A program made the translations under genes and the position numbers. From NCBI GenBank assembly GCA_022835495.1, contig BQOK01000001.1, positions 1,550,001 through 1,614,000 on the forward strand: a stretch of 64,000 nucleotides of DNA, given 5' to 3'. Below the pieces are notes generated by a model, which was given only the letters and a program-made list of their open reading frames with translations, did no database searches and was not told the DNA's origin. Below, piece after piece: positions 41,258 through 50,088 of the stretch (the stretch's first letter is position 1; every line of letters starts with the position of its first letter). Origin of the DNA: Oscillospiraceae bacterium. GTDB taxonomy: Bacteria > Bacillota > Clostridia > Oscillospirales > Ruminococcaceae.

Positions 41258-43267
41258 TTACTCATGCCGCTGCCTGGTGCAGCCGCGTTTCCACCAGAGA
41301 AGCAGGGCCGCACAGCCTGCGAGAGCCGCCAGCATTACCAGCAGCCAGGGCAGCGGGTTCGCCGTGTGGCCCTCCGGCGGGATGGTGGCCGAATGGATGG
41401 TGATGGCGACCGTGAAGGGCACGCCGCCCACGGTATAGGTGGCCGTGGCCTGGCCGGTTTTGAGGCCCTTGAAGGTGTAGGTATCGCCGCCCTGTGTCAT
41501 GGACAATAAATCCTTGTCATAGCTCCAGGTGCCGCCCGCGGGCGCGGGCGTCCAGCTCACGCTCTGGCCAACCAGCAGGGCATAGCTTCCAGGCAGGCCG
41601 GTGATGGCGGTTGTGCCGCCGGGCTGCACCGCCGCCGCAAAGGGCGACAGGCTGGAAAACGTGCTCTTGGCAACGCCGCCGCTCACGGTGACGGTGCGGC
41701 TCTCCAGCACCTTGTCCTTGCAATGGATGATCAATACCTCCTGCCCGTTGTACTTGGCCTCCACTGGGATCTCCACATCGAGGTCGCCGGTATAGCTGCC
41801 GGATTTCAGGCCGATGTCAAAGAGCACAATCAGCTCGCCCTTCTCCTGCCTCTCGCGGATGCCGTCGCACACGTCGCAGTCACCCGCCTGATGCAGCAGC
41901 CGGTCTTTGACCTCCAGCTCCGCGCCGCTGGTGAAAGAACCGCTCACCTTTACGCCAGTGTCCGGATCCGTGAGCGTGCGGTAGGAATAGGAGGGGCCGG
42001 GGTCAGGGTCTTGGCCGCCGCCTGTGGCGGGGATGGCTTCGGTCTGCATCACATAGGCGCAGACGGTACATTCTTTGTGCCGGCTGCCCGCTTCGGTTTC
42101 GGTGGCGGCTTGGTCGATGATCCACTCGCTTGCGATGTGGGCAGCTTCGTTCGATATGGCCCCGTCATCCGCCGTACACGCATGCCAGTGGTTCGTTTCG
42201 TCAAACTTCCAGTTCGTGCCGAAGGTATGGATGTGGCCGGGCGTCGGCGAGGTTACGGTAAAACTGATCTGGAAGGTGGCTGGGATACTGTTTGCGCCGC
42301 TCACCATAACGGTATCGCTGTATGTGCCCGGCGCAAGGCCGGTATTGGGCGCAACGGTGAATATGGCGCTGTCGCCTATGGCGATGTCCGCAATGGCGGC
42401 CGTTGAGAGCGTAAAGCTGCCGCTGTCCATGCCGGAGAGCTCCACGGCAAGTGGGCCGGTGGCCCGGTTTCCCTCGTTTGTCACCGCGACGGCGAGCGGC
42501 GTTTGCGCGCCGTAGCCCGCCATAGCCTGCGGGAAGAGGTGCGTCCCGCTCACGTCAAGGCTGACACCATACACCGGTTCCGATGGCGTGGCTGTGAGGG
42601 TGGCCTCCGCCCCCGCGCCCACGCTGTTCACCGCCCGCACCTGGAAGGTATATGCGGTGCCGTTGGTAAGGCCGGTCACGGTGTGGCTGGCTATAGTGTT
42701 TGCGTTATTCCAGCTTATTCCGCCGTCACTGGAAACCTCGTATTTGGTGATGGTCGCGCTGCCGATGTCGGCCAGGGCCGTCCAGGAAAGGGATATCTCC
42801 CCAGTGCCGCCGGGAACGGCTGCGAAATTCCGCAGCATATCGGGGACAGTGGGGTCCGTTGTGACTGCGCCGTAAGCAATGGTGATGCTGGCTGTTGCTG
42901 CTGTTGGGCCGGCGCTGTCCGTCGCCGTAATGGTGAAGCTGCCCGCGTCGCTCAGCTTGGGTGTGCCCTCAATTATACCATTGTTCACGGCGAGGCCGGC
43001 AGGCAGGGCGCCGCCGGTGACGGCGAAGCTATATGGCGGCGTACCGCCGCTCACCCAGGGCGACACATTGATAGATATGGTCGTGCCCACCGTGGACGCC
43101 GGGATGTCGTAGCTATCAAAGGTCAAAGCCGCGGGGGCTGCCGTGCTCTCCGCCATCGCGCTCACCGGCGGCATTACGCTCAAAAGCATCGCCGTGGACA
43201 GCAGCAGCGCAAGGATTCGCTCTTTGGCCTTCATGCTGACGGCCGCCTTTCTCATTGTTTTTCTCAT
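41258..43267 (-). CDS. Large surface protein with Ig-like and fibronectin type III domains
   Basis: The 669-residue protein has a signal peptide (ILALLLSTAMLLSVMPPVSA). A putative Ig domain follows (GGTPPYSFAVTGGALPAGLA, then SDAGSFTITATDSAG) and a fibronectin type III domain (EISLSWTALADIG to TAYTFQVRAVNS). Next comes a His/Cys-rich repeat (HTFGTNWKFDETNHWHACT). The C-terminus is a membrane anchor (PLPWLLVMLAALAGCAALLLWW) with a short basic tail. It may bind host or bacterial surfaces. The ATG follows AGGAGGAATCACGAAC and overlaps the stop of the shifted upstream frame. Confidence 0.75.
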   Translation of the reverse strand: MRKTMRKAAVSMKAKERILALLLSTAMLLSVMPPVSAMAESTAAPAALTFDSYDIPASTVGTTISINVSPWVSGGTPPYSFAVTGGALPAGLAVNNGIIEGTPKLSDAGSFTITATDSAGPTAATASITIAYGAVTTDPTVPDMLRNFAAVPGGTGEISLSWTALADIGSATITKYEVSSDGGISWNNANTIASHTVTGLTNGTAYTFQVRAVNSVGAGAEATLTATPSEPVYGVSLDVSGTHLFPQAMAGYGAQTPLAVAVTNEGNRATGPLAVELSGMDSGSFTLSTAAIADIAIGDSAIFTVAPNTGLAPGTYSDTVMVSGANSIPATFQISFTVTSPTPGHIHTFGTNWKFDETNHWHACTADDGAISNEAAHIASEWIIDQAATETEAGSRHKECTVCAYVMQTEAIPATGGGQDPDPGPSYSYRTLTDPDTGVKVSGSFTSGAELEVKDRLLHQAGDCDVCDGIRERQEKGELIVLFDIGLKSGSYTGDLDVEIPVEAKYNGQEVLIIHCKDKVLESRTVTVSGGVAKSTFSSLSPFAAAVQPGGTTAITGLPGSYALLVGQSVSWTPAPAGGTWSYDKDLLSMTQGGDTYTFKGLKTGQATATYTVGGVPFTVAITIHSATIPPEGHTANPLPWLLVMLAALAGCAALLLWWKRGCTRQRHE

Positions 43268-43532
43268 GTTCGTGATTCCTCCTGTTCGTTTTCCTCGCGG
43301 GCCGTGTCCAGCACGTCCTTTACCGCCTGTTCCAGCTCCCGCTGGCCCCGAAGGGCCATCTGTAAAAAGGCCCGTCTTCTTCCTCGCTCCGCACCTGCTC
43401 CAACCACTGGAGGGCCAGCCCCAGGGTTGTCACCGGCGTTTTCAGCCGGTCGGAGGCCGTGCGCAGAAACGACGCCCGCATGGCGGTCAGATCGTCGGGT
43501 TCGTTGGTGTGTTGCCTGGCTATTAGTTGCAT
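43264..43532 (-). CDS. Stand-alone histidine-kinase DHp-like protein lacking the His, frameshifted in a T5 run
   Basis: The start ATG 43532 follows AAAGGAGGGGATATCCAC. It encodes LTAMRASFLRTASDRLKTPV and TTLGLALQWLEQVRSEEEDG, which aligns to the DHp helix of the neighbouring kinase (MKTEFLSQASHDLKTPVAAM). The phosphoacceptor His is replaced by Asp. The first frame stops at 43320. A -1 shift at the five T bases (43364-43368) continues as LQMALRGQRELEQAVKDVLD and ends at 43264, overlapping the surface-protein ATG. There is no ATPase domain. It could be a decoy partner or a decaying gene. Confidence 0.6.
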
Positions 43533-43574
43533 GTGGATATCCCCTCCTTTTGGTTCGGGCGGTCAAGCAGGATT

Positions 43575-43624
43575 GCAGCGCATAGCGAAAGCTATGCGCT
43601 GCAAAGGGGGGTACCCCCCTTTGC
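43575..43624. repeat. Two adjacent perfect palindromes upstream of the DHp-like gene
   Basis: GCAGCGCATAGC-GAAA-GCTATGCGCTGC (43575-43602) is followed at once by a 24-base perfect palindrome centred on GGGGGGTACCCCCC (43601-43624). In RNA both would form stable hairpins. They may end transcription or stabilise the mRNA of the surface-protein genes. Confidence 0.6.
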
Positions 43625-43693
43625 AATAAACCTTATCTGCTCCGCCTTGTTTCAGGCTCCGGCTTCAATTCTGACAAAAAATCATCAGAATTG

Positions 43694-43729
43694 AAAAACC
43701 GCGCTCCCCCGAATGGGGGAACGCGGTTT
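43694..43729 (-). terminator. Terminator after the 7TM-type kinase gene
   Basis: AAAACCGCG and CGCGGTTT pair around an inner CCCCC-GAAT-GGGGG stem. On the minus strand it lies about 100 bases past the kinase stop. Confidence 0.65.
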
Positions 43730-43831
43730 GAAATCTGTTTTTATGAAGTTGGCCGGTGCTTCGTTTTTTCATAAAGACCACTCCTACACAACCACTATAG
43801 CAAAGGAGAAGGCAAATTGCAAGGCGTTTTG

Positions 43832-45736
43832 TCAAAATTCCTCTCTGCCTGCGCAGGGGAACGAGAGGGTAAAGGACAGGCCGCCGGAATGTGCGTTTTG
43901 AACCCGCACAAAGCCGCCCATGCCCTCCATCGCGGTTTTTACGATGTACAGGCCCATCCCCGTGCCGCCCTTGCCGCCGGCCATGTACCCGCGCTCGAAA
44001 ATATGCGGCAGGTGTTCGGGCGGAACACCGGGGCCGGTGTCGGAGATCGTGAGGGTGACATACCGGCCGTCCCCGCCCGCCTTCACCCGGATGGCCCCGC
44101 CCTTCGGCGTGTAGCGCAGGGCGTTGTAGACAAGATTATCTAGCACGCTCCAAAGCATATTTTCGTCGCACAGGATGCCCTGCTGTGTGTCGGCGCTCAC
44201 GTCCAATTCCACACCCGCCAGCTCCAGCACATCCTCGTATTTGTCCTGGATTTTTACCAGAAGGCCCTCCACCGGCAGCGGCGCGATATGGTACTGCTGG
44301 CTGCCGGCGTCCAGCCGGGCCACCGAGAGCAGATTGCCCACCAGCCGGGCCATATCCCCCTGGCTGCGCCGGGCGGCGGCCAGGAAACAGCCCCGCCGCG
44401 CTTCGTCCTTTACATCCTCCAGCCGCTCCAGCGCCAGGCCCATCGCCGCCACCGGCGTTTTCAGGTCGTGGGACGCCTGGCTTAAAAATTCCGTTTTCAT
44501 GCGATCCAGCTCGGTCATTTCGGAAAGCTCGCGCTCGGTGCGGGCATAGCGCACCGCCAGGGCCACCATGTTTGCAAAGATGAACACCAGCATGGCCGGC
44601 TGGTCGAGGCCGGAAACGCCCGTGTGAACCGCCCGGCTGTGCAGGTAAGCCTCCGCCAGAATCGCCGCCAGAAACGCACAGCCGCCCGCCAGGATCAGCA
44701 GGTTTTCCGGATCCCGGCTGCGGCGCATCCGCATCAGCAGCCGCGCGATGATATACAGGCCGTAGGGCACGCTTACCGCCTGAAAGGCCAGCAGCCCCCA
44801 GGAGTAAACCGCGGGCTGTGTTGCCAGCACCACCAGGAGGAAGGCAGCGGAAAAGGCCATGTACCCGGCCAGACCTTTTCTGTGCAGCAGCCCGGGGAAC
44901 ATGCCGGCAATGTAGAGGATAAAAGCGGCGATCATCACAATCAGGGCGATGTATTCCAGCTTCATTGCCGCGTACCAGCCAAGGGACGGCAGCAGCCGGG
45001 TCAAAAATTTCTGGCCCACCAGCAGGCCGTGCAGCGCGATGGCAAAACAGCTTACCGCGAAAGCCAGGAAGTAGGGCCGCCGCTGGAAAAAGAGCCACAG
45101 GCCCAAATAGAACACAAAGATGGCGAGCATACAGCCGGCGACCATACAAGCCCGGAACAGCAGGCTTTGCTCCATGCGGATGATGTTGCCGTATTCCGAG
45201 ATATACAGCGGGTAGGCTTCGCCGCCGCCCCGGTAAACAAAGTTGGCGTACTGCAGGACGATCTCCGTTTCCCCGCTGTGCGGGGTGAACACACACAGCA
45301 CCGTGCGGGCAGCGGGAGAGGTGGAGGCGGCGCCCTTGCCGGGCCAGCCCACCGCCTCCTGCTCCGCGCCGTTAATCCACAGCCGCTGCGCAAAGTTGAC
45401 CGCCATTGCGCGCAGGGCATAGGTCCTGCCGGCCTCCAGCCGGAGCGTGATATGGTAGGTGCCGAACTGCACCCGGGATTTGTCGGCGTTGGTGAAGGAG
45501 CGGGGCGCAGGGGCGTTTTCAAATTCACCGGGAGCAAGGTACAGGCCCGGGTAATAATCCATCCCGTCCGGCTGTACCGCCGCGATCTGCGTGTGCAGGT
45601 CAAGGCCGGTCAAATCCGCCGAGCCGCCGGACGAAGGAATGGCCACGGCGCCGCTGCCGGTGAACCACATCAGGGACGCGGCCACCAGCACCACGACGGA
45701 GAAAAACAGGCCCATGCCCAGGGCGTTCCGTTTCAT
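43832..45736 (-). CDS. Sensor histidine kinase with 7TM-DISM-type sensor
   Basis: The 634-residue protein has an N-terminal membrane helix and a 150-residue extracytoplasmic domain that looks carbohydrate-binding-like. Seven hydrophobic segments follow (about residues 195-400), the 7TMR-DISM layout. The H-box is FLSQASHDLKTPVAAMGLAL, the N box is LDNLVYNALRYT, and the G boxes are SDTGPGV and GTGMGLYIV. The start overlaps the stop of the regulator gene (45733-45736). It may sense a sugar or surface cue and control the surface protein downstream. Confidence 0.88.
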   Translation of the reverse strand: MKRNALGMGLFFSVVVLVAASLMWFTGSGAVAIPSSGGSADLTGLDLHTQIAAVQPDGMDYYPGLYLAPGEFENAPAPRSFTNADKSRVQFGTYHITLRLEAGRTYALRAMAVNFAQRLWINGAEQEAVGWPGKGAASTSPAARTVLCVFTPHSGETEIVLQYANFVYRGGGEAYPLYISEYGNIIRMEQSLLFRACMVAGCMLAIFVFYLGLWLFFQRRPYFLAFAVSCFAIALHGLLVGQKFLTRLLPSLGWYAAMKLEYIALIVMIAAFILYIAGMFPGLLHRKGLAGYMAFSAAFLLVVLATQPAVYSWGLLAFQAVSVPYGLYIIARLLMRMRRSRDPENLLILAGGCAFLAAILAEAYLHSRAVHTGVSGLDQPAMLVFIFANMVALAVRYARTERELSEMTELDRMKTEFLSQASHDLKTPVAAMGLALERLEDVKDEARRGCFLAAARRSQGDMARLVGNLLSVARLDAGSQQYHIAPLPVEGLLVKIQDKYEDVLELAGVELDVSADTQQGILCDENMLWSVLDNLVYNALRYTPKGGAIRVKAGGDGRYVTLTISDTGPGVPPEHLPHIFERGYMAGGKGGTGMGLYIVKTAMEGMGGFVRVQNAHSGGLSFTLSFPCAGREEF

Positions 45737-46410
45737 CCGTCTCCTCCTTCCACGGTGTCCAGCCGGTAGCCCAGGCCGTAAACGCTGGTGATGCGGCCAA
45801 TGCGCGAACAGGCAAACTCCGTTTTGCGCCGCAGGTTGCGCACCAGGCTTTGCAGCCGGTTTTCATCGGCGGCTTCCCCCGGCCACAGGGCGGCGCAGAG
45901 GCTTTCTTTGGAAAGCGTTTTGCCCGGCTGGGACAGCAGCAGGGAGAGCAGGGCCATCTCCTTTTTTGAGAGGATGGCGCTGTGCTGCCGAAGCCGCACG
46001 ATGCGCCGCTCCCGGCCAATGGCAAAATCCGGGGCGGGGGCGGCCTCTTTCTCCCCGCGCCGGATGCAGGCAGCCACCTGGGCGTGCAGCTCCCGCAGGT
46101 CGTAGGGCTTCACCATATAGGCATCGCCGCCCAGCATCAGGCCCCGGACCTTGTCGTCCGGCTGGTCGAGGCAGGAGAGGAAGATCACCGGTGTGCCGGT
46201 CTTTTCCCGGATGGCCTTGCAGACCGCATAGCCGTCCATGCCGGGCATCATCACATCCAGCACAATGCAGTCAAAGGTGTGTGTCTGCAGCAGCGCCACC
46301 GCCGCCTCGCCGCTGATGCAGGCCGTGGCGTGAAAGCCCTGGTCCTCGAAGTAGGAGCGGTTGGCCTCCAGAATATCCGGGTTGTCGTCGATAAAAAGAA
46401 GGTCACTCAT
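45733..46410 (-). CDS. OmpR-family response regulator
   Basis: The 225-residue protein has a receiver (LFIDDNPDILEANR, phosphoacceptor in DCIVLDVMMPGMDGY, Lys in MVKPYDL). A winged helix follows (LSKKEMALLSLLLSQPG, SLVRNLRRKTEF). ATG 46410 follows GGAGACACACC and lies inside the end of a small upstream frame. It pairs with the kinase downstream. Confidence 0.88.
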   Translation of the reverse strand: MSDLLFIDDNPDILEANRSYFEDQGFHATACISGEAAVALLQTHTFDCIVLDVMMPGMDGYAVCKAIREKTGTPVIFLSCLDQPDDKVRGLMLGGDAYMVKPYDLRELHAQVAACIRRGEKEAAPAPDFAIGRERRIVRLRQHSAILSKKEMALLSLLLSQPGKTLSKESLCAALWPGEAADENRLQSLVRNLRRKTEFACSRIGRITSVYGLGYRLDTVEGGDG

Positions 46411-46513
46411 GGTGTGTCTCCGGAATATCCCCAATAACGCAGTGCAGCGCCCCGCAGCTGTTCACCAATGTTTGCAGCGATACCATTAGCTTTTTATAGC
46501 TGACTGTCGCCAT
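46403..46513 (-). CDS. Small ORF (36 residues) at the head of the two-component operon
   Basis: The frame begins MATVSYKKLMVSLQTLVNS and ends GDIPETHHE. A good ribosome site (GGGAGGG, seven bases before the ATG) precedes it, and its stop overlaps the regulator start region. It contains two cysteines. I do not recognise it. It could be a regulatory peptide or only a coupling leader. Confidence 0.45.
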   Translation of the reverse strand: MATVSYKKLMVSLQTLVNSCGALHCVIGDIPETHHE

Positions 46514-46620
46514 ACTTTATCCCTCCCCGGTTATTTTCCCTATGATACCACAAAACAGTTTTTTCTTCCTGCTTTTGTAGGGCGCACTGCCATTCTGCGC
46601 CGGGCCTTTTTGCTGCTGAA

Positions 46621-47847
46621 TTATTTGTAAAGAAGGGGGAAGGCCCGGCGGTCTGCCCGGCGCAGCAGGGCGTACCCGGCGGCCACTGCGGCGGCCACCG
46701 CCACCACCAGGCCCCACACAAGGAGCAGGGGCGTGTGGTCGGCCAGGGCCCCCACCACCTTGAGCGCCACCCCCTGGCACAGCATGCCGCCCACCAGGGT
46801 GATGGAGGTGAGCCGGCCCCGGTGCGAGGCGGGGATACGCCGGGTGAGATAGGGCTGCCGCCCCAAGGTGGTGAAGATCTCGCCCAGGGTGAACACCACC
46901 ATTGCGACAAAGTACAGGGGGATAAAGCCCTGCACAAAAATATAAAAGCCAAACCCCAGCGCGATGAACACCTCGCCCGCGAGAAGCTTGGCGGTATCGC
47001 GCAGGCGGCCGAAGCGGGCGGTGAGCAGCGGGGTGCACAGGATCACCACCGTGGCGTTCACGCTGGTGAGCATGCCAAACCACACCGCGCCCTGCTGGCC
47101 GTAAAGCTGTTCCATGTTGAGGGGCAGCAAAAAGTTGAACTGGCTGTACACCGCCTCGCCCACGGCGCTGCAGATCAAAAACAGCCAGAGCACCTTGCCG
47201 CGGCGCAGCACCTGCCAGGTGCTGCCCTGGTGGCCGGCCTCGTAATGGCTCACGGGCGAAGCATCCTGCGTGGGGCGGGTATCGCGGATGAAAAAGAAGA
47301 TAAGCACAGTGGAGCAGAAGGTGGAAACCGCGTTGATGAGAAACGCCAGGCTCAGGTGCTGGGCGAAGAGCAGCCCGCCCAAGGTGGGCGCCAGCACCAG
47401 CCCCAGGTTCGCGCCCAGGTAGTTCAGGCTGTAAGCGCGCTCGCGGTCGGCGCTGCTGCTCATATCGGCCACGAGGGCGTCGTAGCTGGGCCATTCCATC
47501 TGGGCAAAAATGCCCGCCACAAAAAACAGGGCGACAAACAGATACGAAATGGGCAGCAAAGAGCACACAAGGTAGCAGCCCACAGTGACCAGATCGCACA
47601 CGATGATGATGCTGCGCTTGGAAAAGCGGTCGGCAAGCTTGCCGCCGATCATGGTGCAGGGAAGCTGCAGCACCCCCAAGAGCAGAAGTAGATTTGCGCT
47701 GTCGGAGGCGGAGAGGCCCATCTTGCTTTTTAAAATAAGGGTGAGCATGGGCCAGATGAGCGCGCCCATGTTGGTGACCACCCGGCCAAAAAAGATGATG
47801 TACATTTCCCGGCGCAGCCCTGCATACTGGCCAAAGAGCTTTTTCAA
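46621..47847 (-). CDS. MFS transporter
   Basis: The 408-residue protein has 12 predicted membrane helices and the MFS loop motif GGKLADRFSKRSIII. The fifth-helix region reads YLGANLGLVLAPTLGGLL, typical of drug exporters. The TTG start at 47847 follows GGGAGGGATCGTTT. The substrate is unknown. Confidence 0.85.
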   Translation of the reverse strand: MKKLFGQYAGLRREMYIIFFGRVVTNMGALIWPMLTLILKSKMGLSASDSANLLLLLGVLQLPCTMIGGKLADRFSKRSIIIVCDLVTVGCYLVCSLLPISYLFVALFFVAGIFAQMEWPSYDALVADMSSSADRERAYSLNYLGANLGLVLAPTLGGLLFAQHLSLAFLINAVSTFCSTVLIFFFIRDTRPTQDASPVSHYEAGHQGSTWQVLRRGKVLWLFLICSAVGEAVYSQFNFLLPLNMEQLYGQQGAVWFGMLTSVNATVVILCTPLLTARFGRLRDTAKLLAGEVFIALGFGFYIFVQGFIPLYFVAMVVFTLGEIFTTLGRQPYLTRRIPASHRGRLTSITLVGGMLCQGVALKVVGALADHTPLLLVWGLVVAVAAAVAAGYALLRRADRRAFPLLYK

Positions 47848-47896
47848 AAACGATCCCTCCCTCAGGATGCTGGGGATTGGCGCTGTTTTGCAATAA

Positions 47897-47930
47897 AAAG
47901 CGCCCGGGACCCGCAGGGGCCCGGGCGCTT
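47897..47930 (-). terminator. Terminator between bactofilin and MFS genes
   Basis: AAGCGCCCGGGACCC pairs with GGGCCCGGGCGCTT with a small bulge. It lies between two genes transcribed on the minus strand. Confidence 0.65.
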
Positions 47931-47950
47931 GGGTGTGAAAAAGGCAAGCG

Positions 47951-48577
47951 TTACTCCAGATCGCTGAAGATCTGGCTGGCGCTTTCGTCGCTGTGGGTGG
48001 AAATACGGCCGTTCAGGCAGGCGCCCTGCTGGATGGCGAGACCGCCGACCTCGAGATCGCCCAGCAGATAAGCGGAGCTGCGCACATCGGCCTGGCCGCG
48101 CACGGTCACGTCGCCCTTGATCTTGCCGCCGAGGATGAGATTTTCGCTTTCCACATCGCCCACGATCATGCTGCCCTCGTCCATGGTCATAAAGCCGTTG
48201 CACACGGTGTTGCCCCGGATGCGGGCGCCGCACAGCTCCACCTGCGCCGCCACCACATTGCCGAAAATATAGCCCCGCACGGTGAGCTTGCCGTCGCACT
48301 TTACGTTGCCTTTGATGGAGCCGGAAAAGAGCATATCGTGCCCGCAGCTGAGGGAGCCGTCGATGGTGACGTCCTCGTTGATGATGGTGGGCGCGACCTG
48401 GCTTACGGCAACGGGCACACCGGTATCCATATCACGGGCTTCCACCTGCGGGATGGGGTCCGGATCGGGTTGGGGCGCGGCCTGAGGGGCGCCCTGCGGG
48501 GCGGCTTGTTCCTCCCCGATGGGCTGGTTGCCCATCAGTTCGTTCAGGGCGCTCATAAACGGGCTTTTCTTTTCCAT
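47951..48577 (-). CDS. Bactofilin (polymer-forming cytoskeletal protein)
   Basis: The 208-residue protein has a disordered Pro/Gln-rich N-terminal part. A beta-helix with repeated steps follows (IINEDVTIDGSLSCGHDMLF, SGSIKGNVKCDGKLTVRGYI, GDVESENLILGGKIKGDVTV). It assembles into filaments at the membrane and helps place cell-wall enzymes. A polysaccharide deacetylase is encoded upstream on the same strand, which fits envelope work. ATG 48577 has AAGGAGTGTTCCCAC upstream. Confidence 0.9.
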   Translation of the reverse strand: MEKKSPFMSALNELMGNQPIGEEQAAPQGAPQAAPQPDPDPIPQVEARDMDTGVPVAVSQVAPTIINEDVTIDGSLSCGHDMLFSGSIKGNVKCDGKLTVRGYIFGNVVAAQVELCGARIRGNTVCNGFMTMDEGSMIVGDVESENLILGGKIKGDVTVRGQADVRSSAYLLGDLEVGGLAIQQGACLNGRISTHSDESASQIFSDLE

Positions 48578-48613
48578 GTGGGAACACTCCTTGTTCTTTG
48601 GCGTTTTAGCTGG

Positions 48614-49570
48614 TCATTTATATGAAAAAATGATAGGGGATACAGAGGGATCGAGCGGGGCGAAGGTGTAGCCCAGTTCCAGCAGCTGGGGGATCAGCCG
48701 GTCCACCGCTTTTACGCTGGTCTCGCGCAGGGAGGTGTCGTGCAGCAGAACGATGGAGTAGCGGTGACGCGGAACCGCCGTGACCACCGCATTTGCAATG
48801 TCTGCCACGCTTTTGTTCTGGGAGGTGGCGTCCTGCGCGGAAACGTTCCAATCGAAATAAGCGTAACCGCGGCGCAGCATTTCGGAGATAAGCTCTTGGT
48901 AAATATCCCGGTTGTAGCCGTTCACGCTGCCGCCGGGAAACCGCAGGATGGAAGGCGACTGGCCGGTAACCTCCTGAATGCGGGCGCGCAGCAGGTCGAA
49001 ATCCTGCAGGCAGGCATCCACCGAGGCGTAGATATCGTTGTATTTGTGGGAATTGCTGTGCATGCCCACCGTGTGGCCGCGGGCCGCGATCTCGCGCAGG
49101 ATATCCTCGCGGCCGGGAATCTGGCTGCCAACCACAAAAAAAGTGGCCTTTACGCTGTATTTATCCAAAACGTCGAGCAGGGCCAGCGTGTTGCCGGACG
49201 GGCCGTCGTCGAAGGTGAGGTAGACCATTTTATCCGCGGGGGAAACGCTTTTGGCGGGCTCCACCGAGAGTTCGGGGTAAAGCTGCTGGTATTCAAGCGC
49301 CTCGGGCGGGGCGGATTCCGGCGTGCTTTGAGTGGCCGCCAGAAGCTGATCTTCCAGCTGCCGCCGCTGCTCGGCAGCCTGCTGAAGCTGCCCGGCCTGC
49401 GCTTCCAATTCGGCCGTATAAGCTGCGGCCTGGCGCCGCTGCTGAAAGCACTGGATGCCCAGATACACCGAAACTGTGAGAAGAAGCGGGGGAAGCACCA
49501 ATAGGGCAATGATGATCCGGCGCTTTGCACGCCGCACTTTTTGGGCGAATTGTAGGTTTTCCTGTTCCAA
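48614..49570 (-). CDS. Membrane-anchored polysaccharide deacetylase (NodB domain)
   Basis: The 318-residue protein has one N-terminal helix (IIIALLVLPPLLLTVSVYLG), a Gln-rich coiled coil and a NodB domain. The NodB motifs are VYLTFDDGPSGNT (catalytic Asp and metal Asp), GMHSNSHKYNDI (metal His), LRFPGGSVN and SIVLLHD. It removes acetyl groups from peptidoglycan or exopolysaccharide outside the cell. TTG 49570 has AGGTG at the right distance; ATG 49609 is an alternative without a ribosome site. Confidence 0.85.
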   Translation of the reverse strand: MEQENLQFAQKVRRAKRRIIIALLVLPPLLLTVSVYLGIQCFQQRRQAAAYTAELEAQAGQLQQAAEQRRQLEDQLLAATQSTPESAPPEALEYQQLYPELSVEPAKSVSPADKMVYLTFDDGPSGNTLALLDVLDKYSVKATFFVVGSQIPGREDILREIAARGHTVGMHSNSHKYNDIYASVDACLQDFDLLRARIQEVTGQSPSILRFPGGSVNGYNRDIYQELISEMLRRGYAYFDWNVSAQDATSQNKSVADIANAVVTAVPRHRYSIVLLHDTSLRETSVKAVDRLIPQLLELGYTFAPLDPSVSPIIFSYK

Positions 49571-49705
49571 AAATACACCTGCCGAAAACGGGCGCCGCAA
49601 GGCGAACATCCGCAAGAAAGTTAATAGTTACCATCATTATAATACAGTTTTATCATAATTGCGAGGGCTTTTTGCTAAAAAAGCAAAGAATGTGGGTTGT
49701 AATAT

Positions 49706-49768
49706 TAAATGCGAAAGGACAAGCCCCCTATTTTCGGGGAGCTTCGAGCCTTCCGCATTTATTTTTTT
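49706..49768 (+). terminator. Complex hairpin at the prophage left border
   Basis: TAAATGCG and CGCATTTA close a hairpin with inner AAGG/CCTT and CCCC/GGGG pairings, followed by ATTTTTTTAT. It may end transcription between host and prophage. The exact att site cannot be set from one end. Confidence 0.5.
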
Positions 49769-49812
49769 ATACCACAAACCACGATAAACCGCAATAGAAA
49801 CGGGGTGAAGAC

Positions 49813-50064
49813 ATGGCGGGAAATTATAGGTATCTGGATTTTGAGGATCGAAAGAAGATCGAGGCGTGGCACGCCCGCGGGGATCGCCCGCTTGAAATCG
49901 CCGCGCGACTTGGCGTGCATACCGCGACGATCTACCACGAATTGCAACGAGGCTATACCGGAGAAGTGGACGCGGCGCAACGCGAGGTTTACAGCGCGGA
50001 GCGGGCGCAAGCGGTGGTTCGGGAAAACTTCAAGCGCAGAGGCCGCCGTGCGGTGACAGAATAG
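49813..50064 (+). CDS. Phage HTH protein (HTH_38/IS30-like)
   Basis: The 83-residue basic protein carries YLDFEDRKKIEAWHARGDRP then LEIAARLGVHTATIYHELQRG, a helix-turn-helix like the N-terminal part of IS30 transposases. It may regulate the early genes. It is the first gene of the prophage. Confidence 0.7.
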   Translation: MAGNYRYLDFEDRKKIEAWHARGDRPLEIAARLGVHTATIYHELQRGYTGEVDAAQREVYSAERAQAVVRENFKRRGRRAVTE

Positions 50065-50088
50065 AGCGAAAGGAAAGGTTGTTCAGTA

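Noticed and set aside
44624-45769. 381-codon open frame opposite the 7TM-type kinase
   Set aside because: Composition is that of an antisense shadow (Gln/His/Arg-rich); the kinase motifs on the minus strand are unambiguous.
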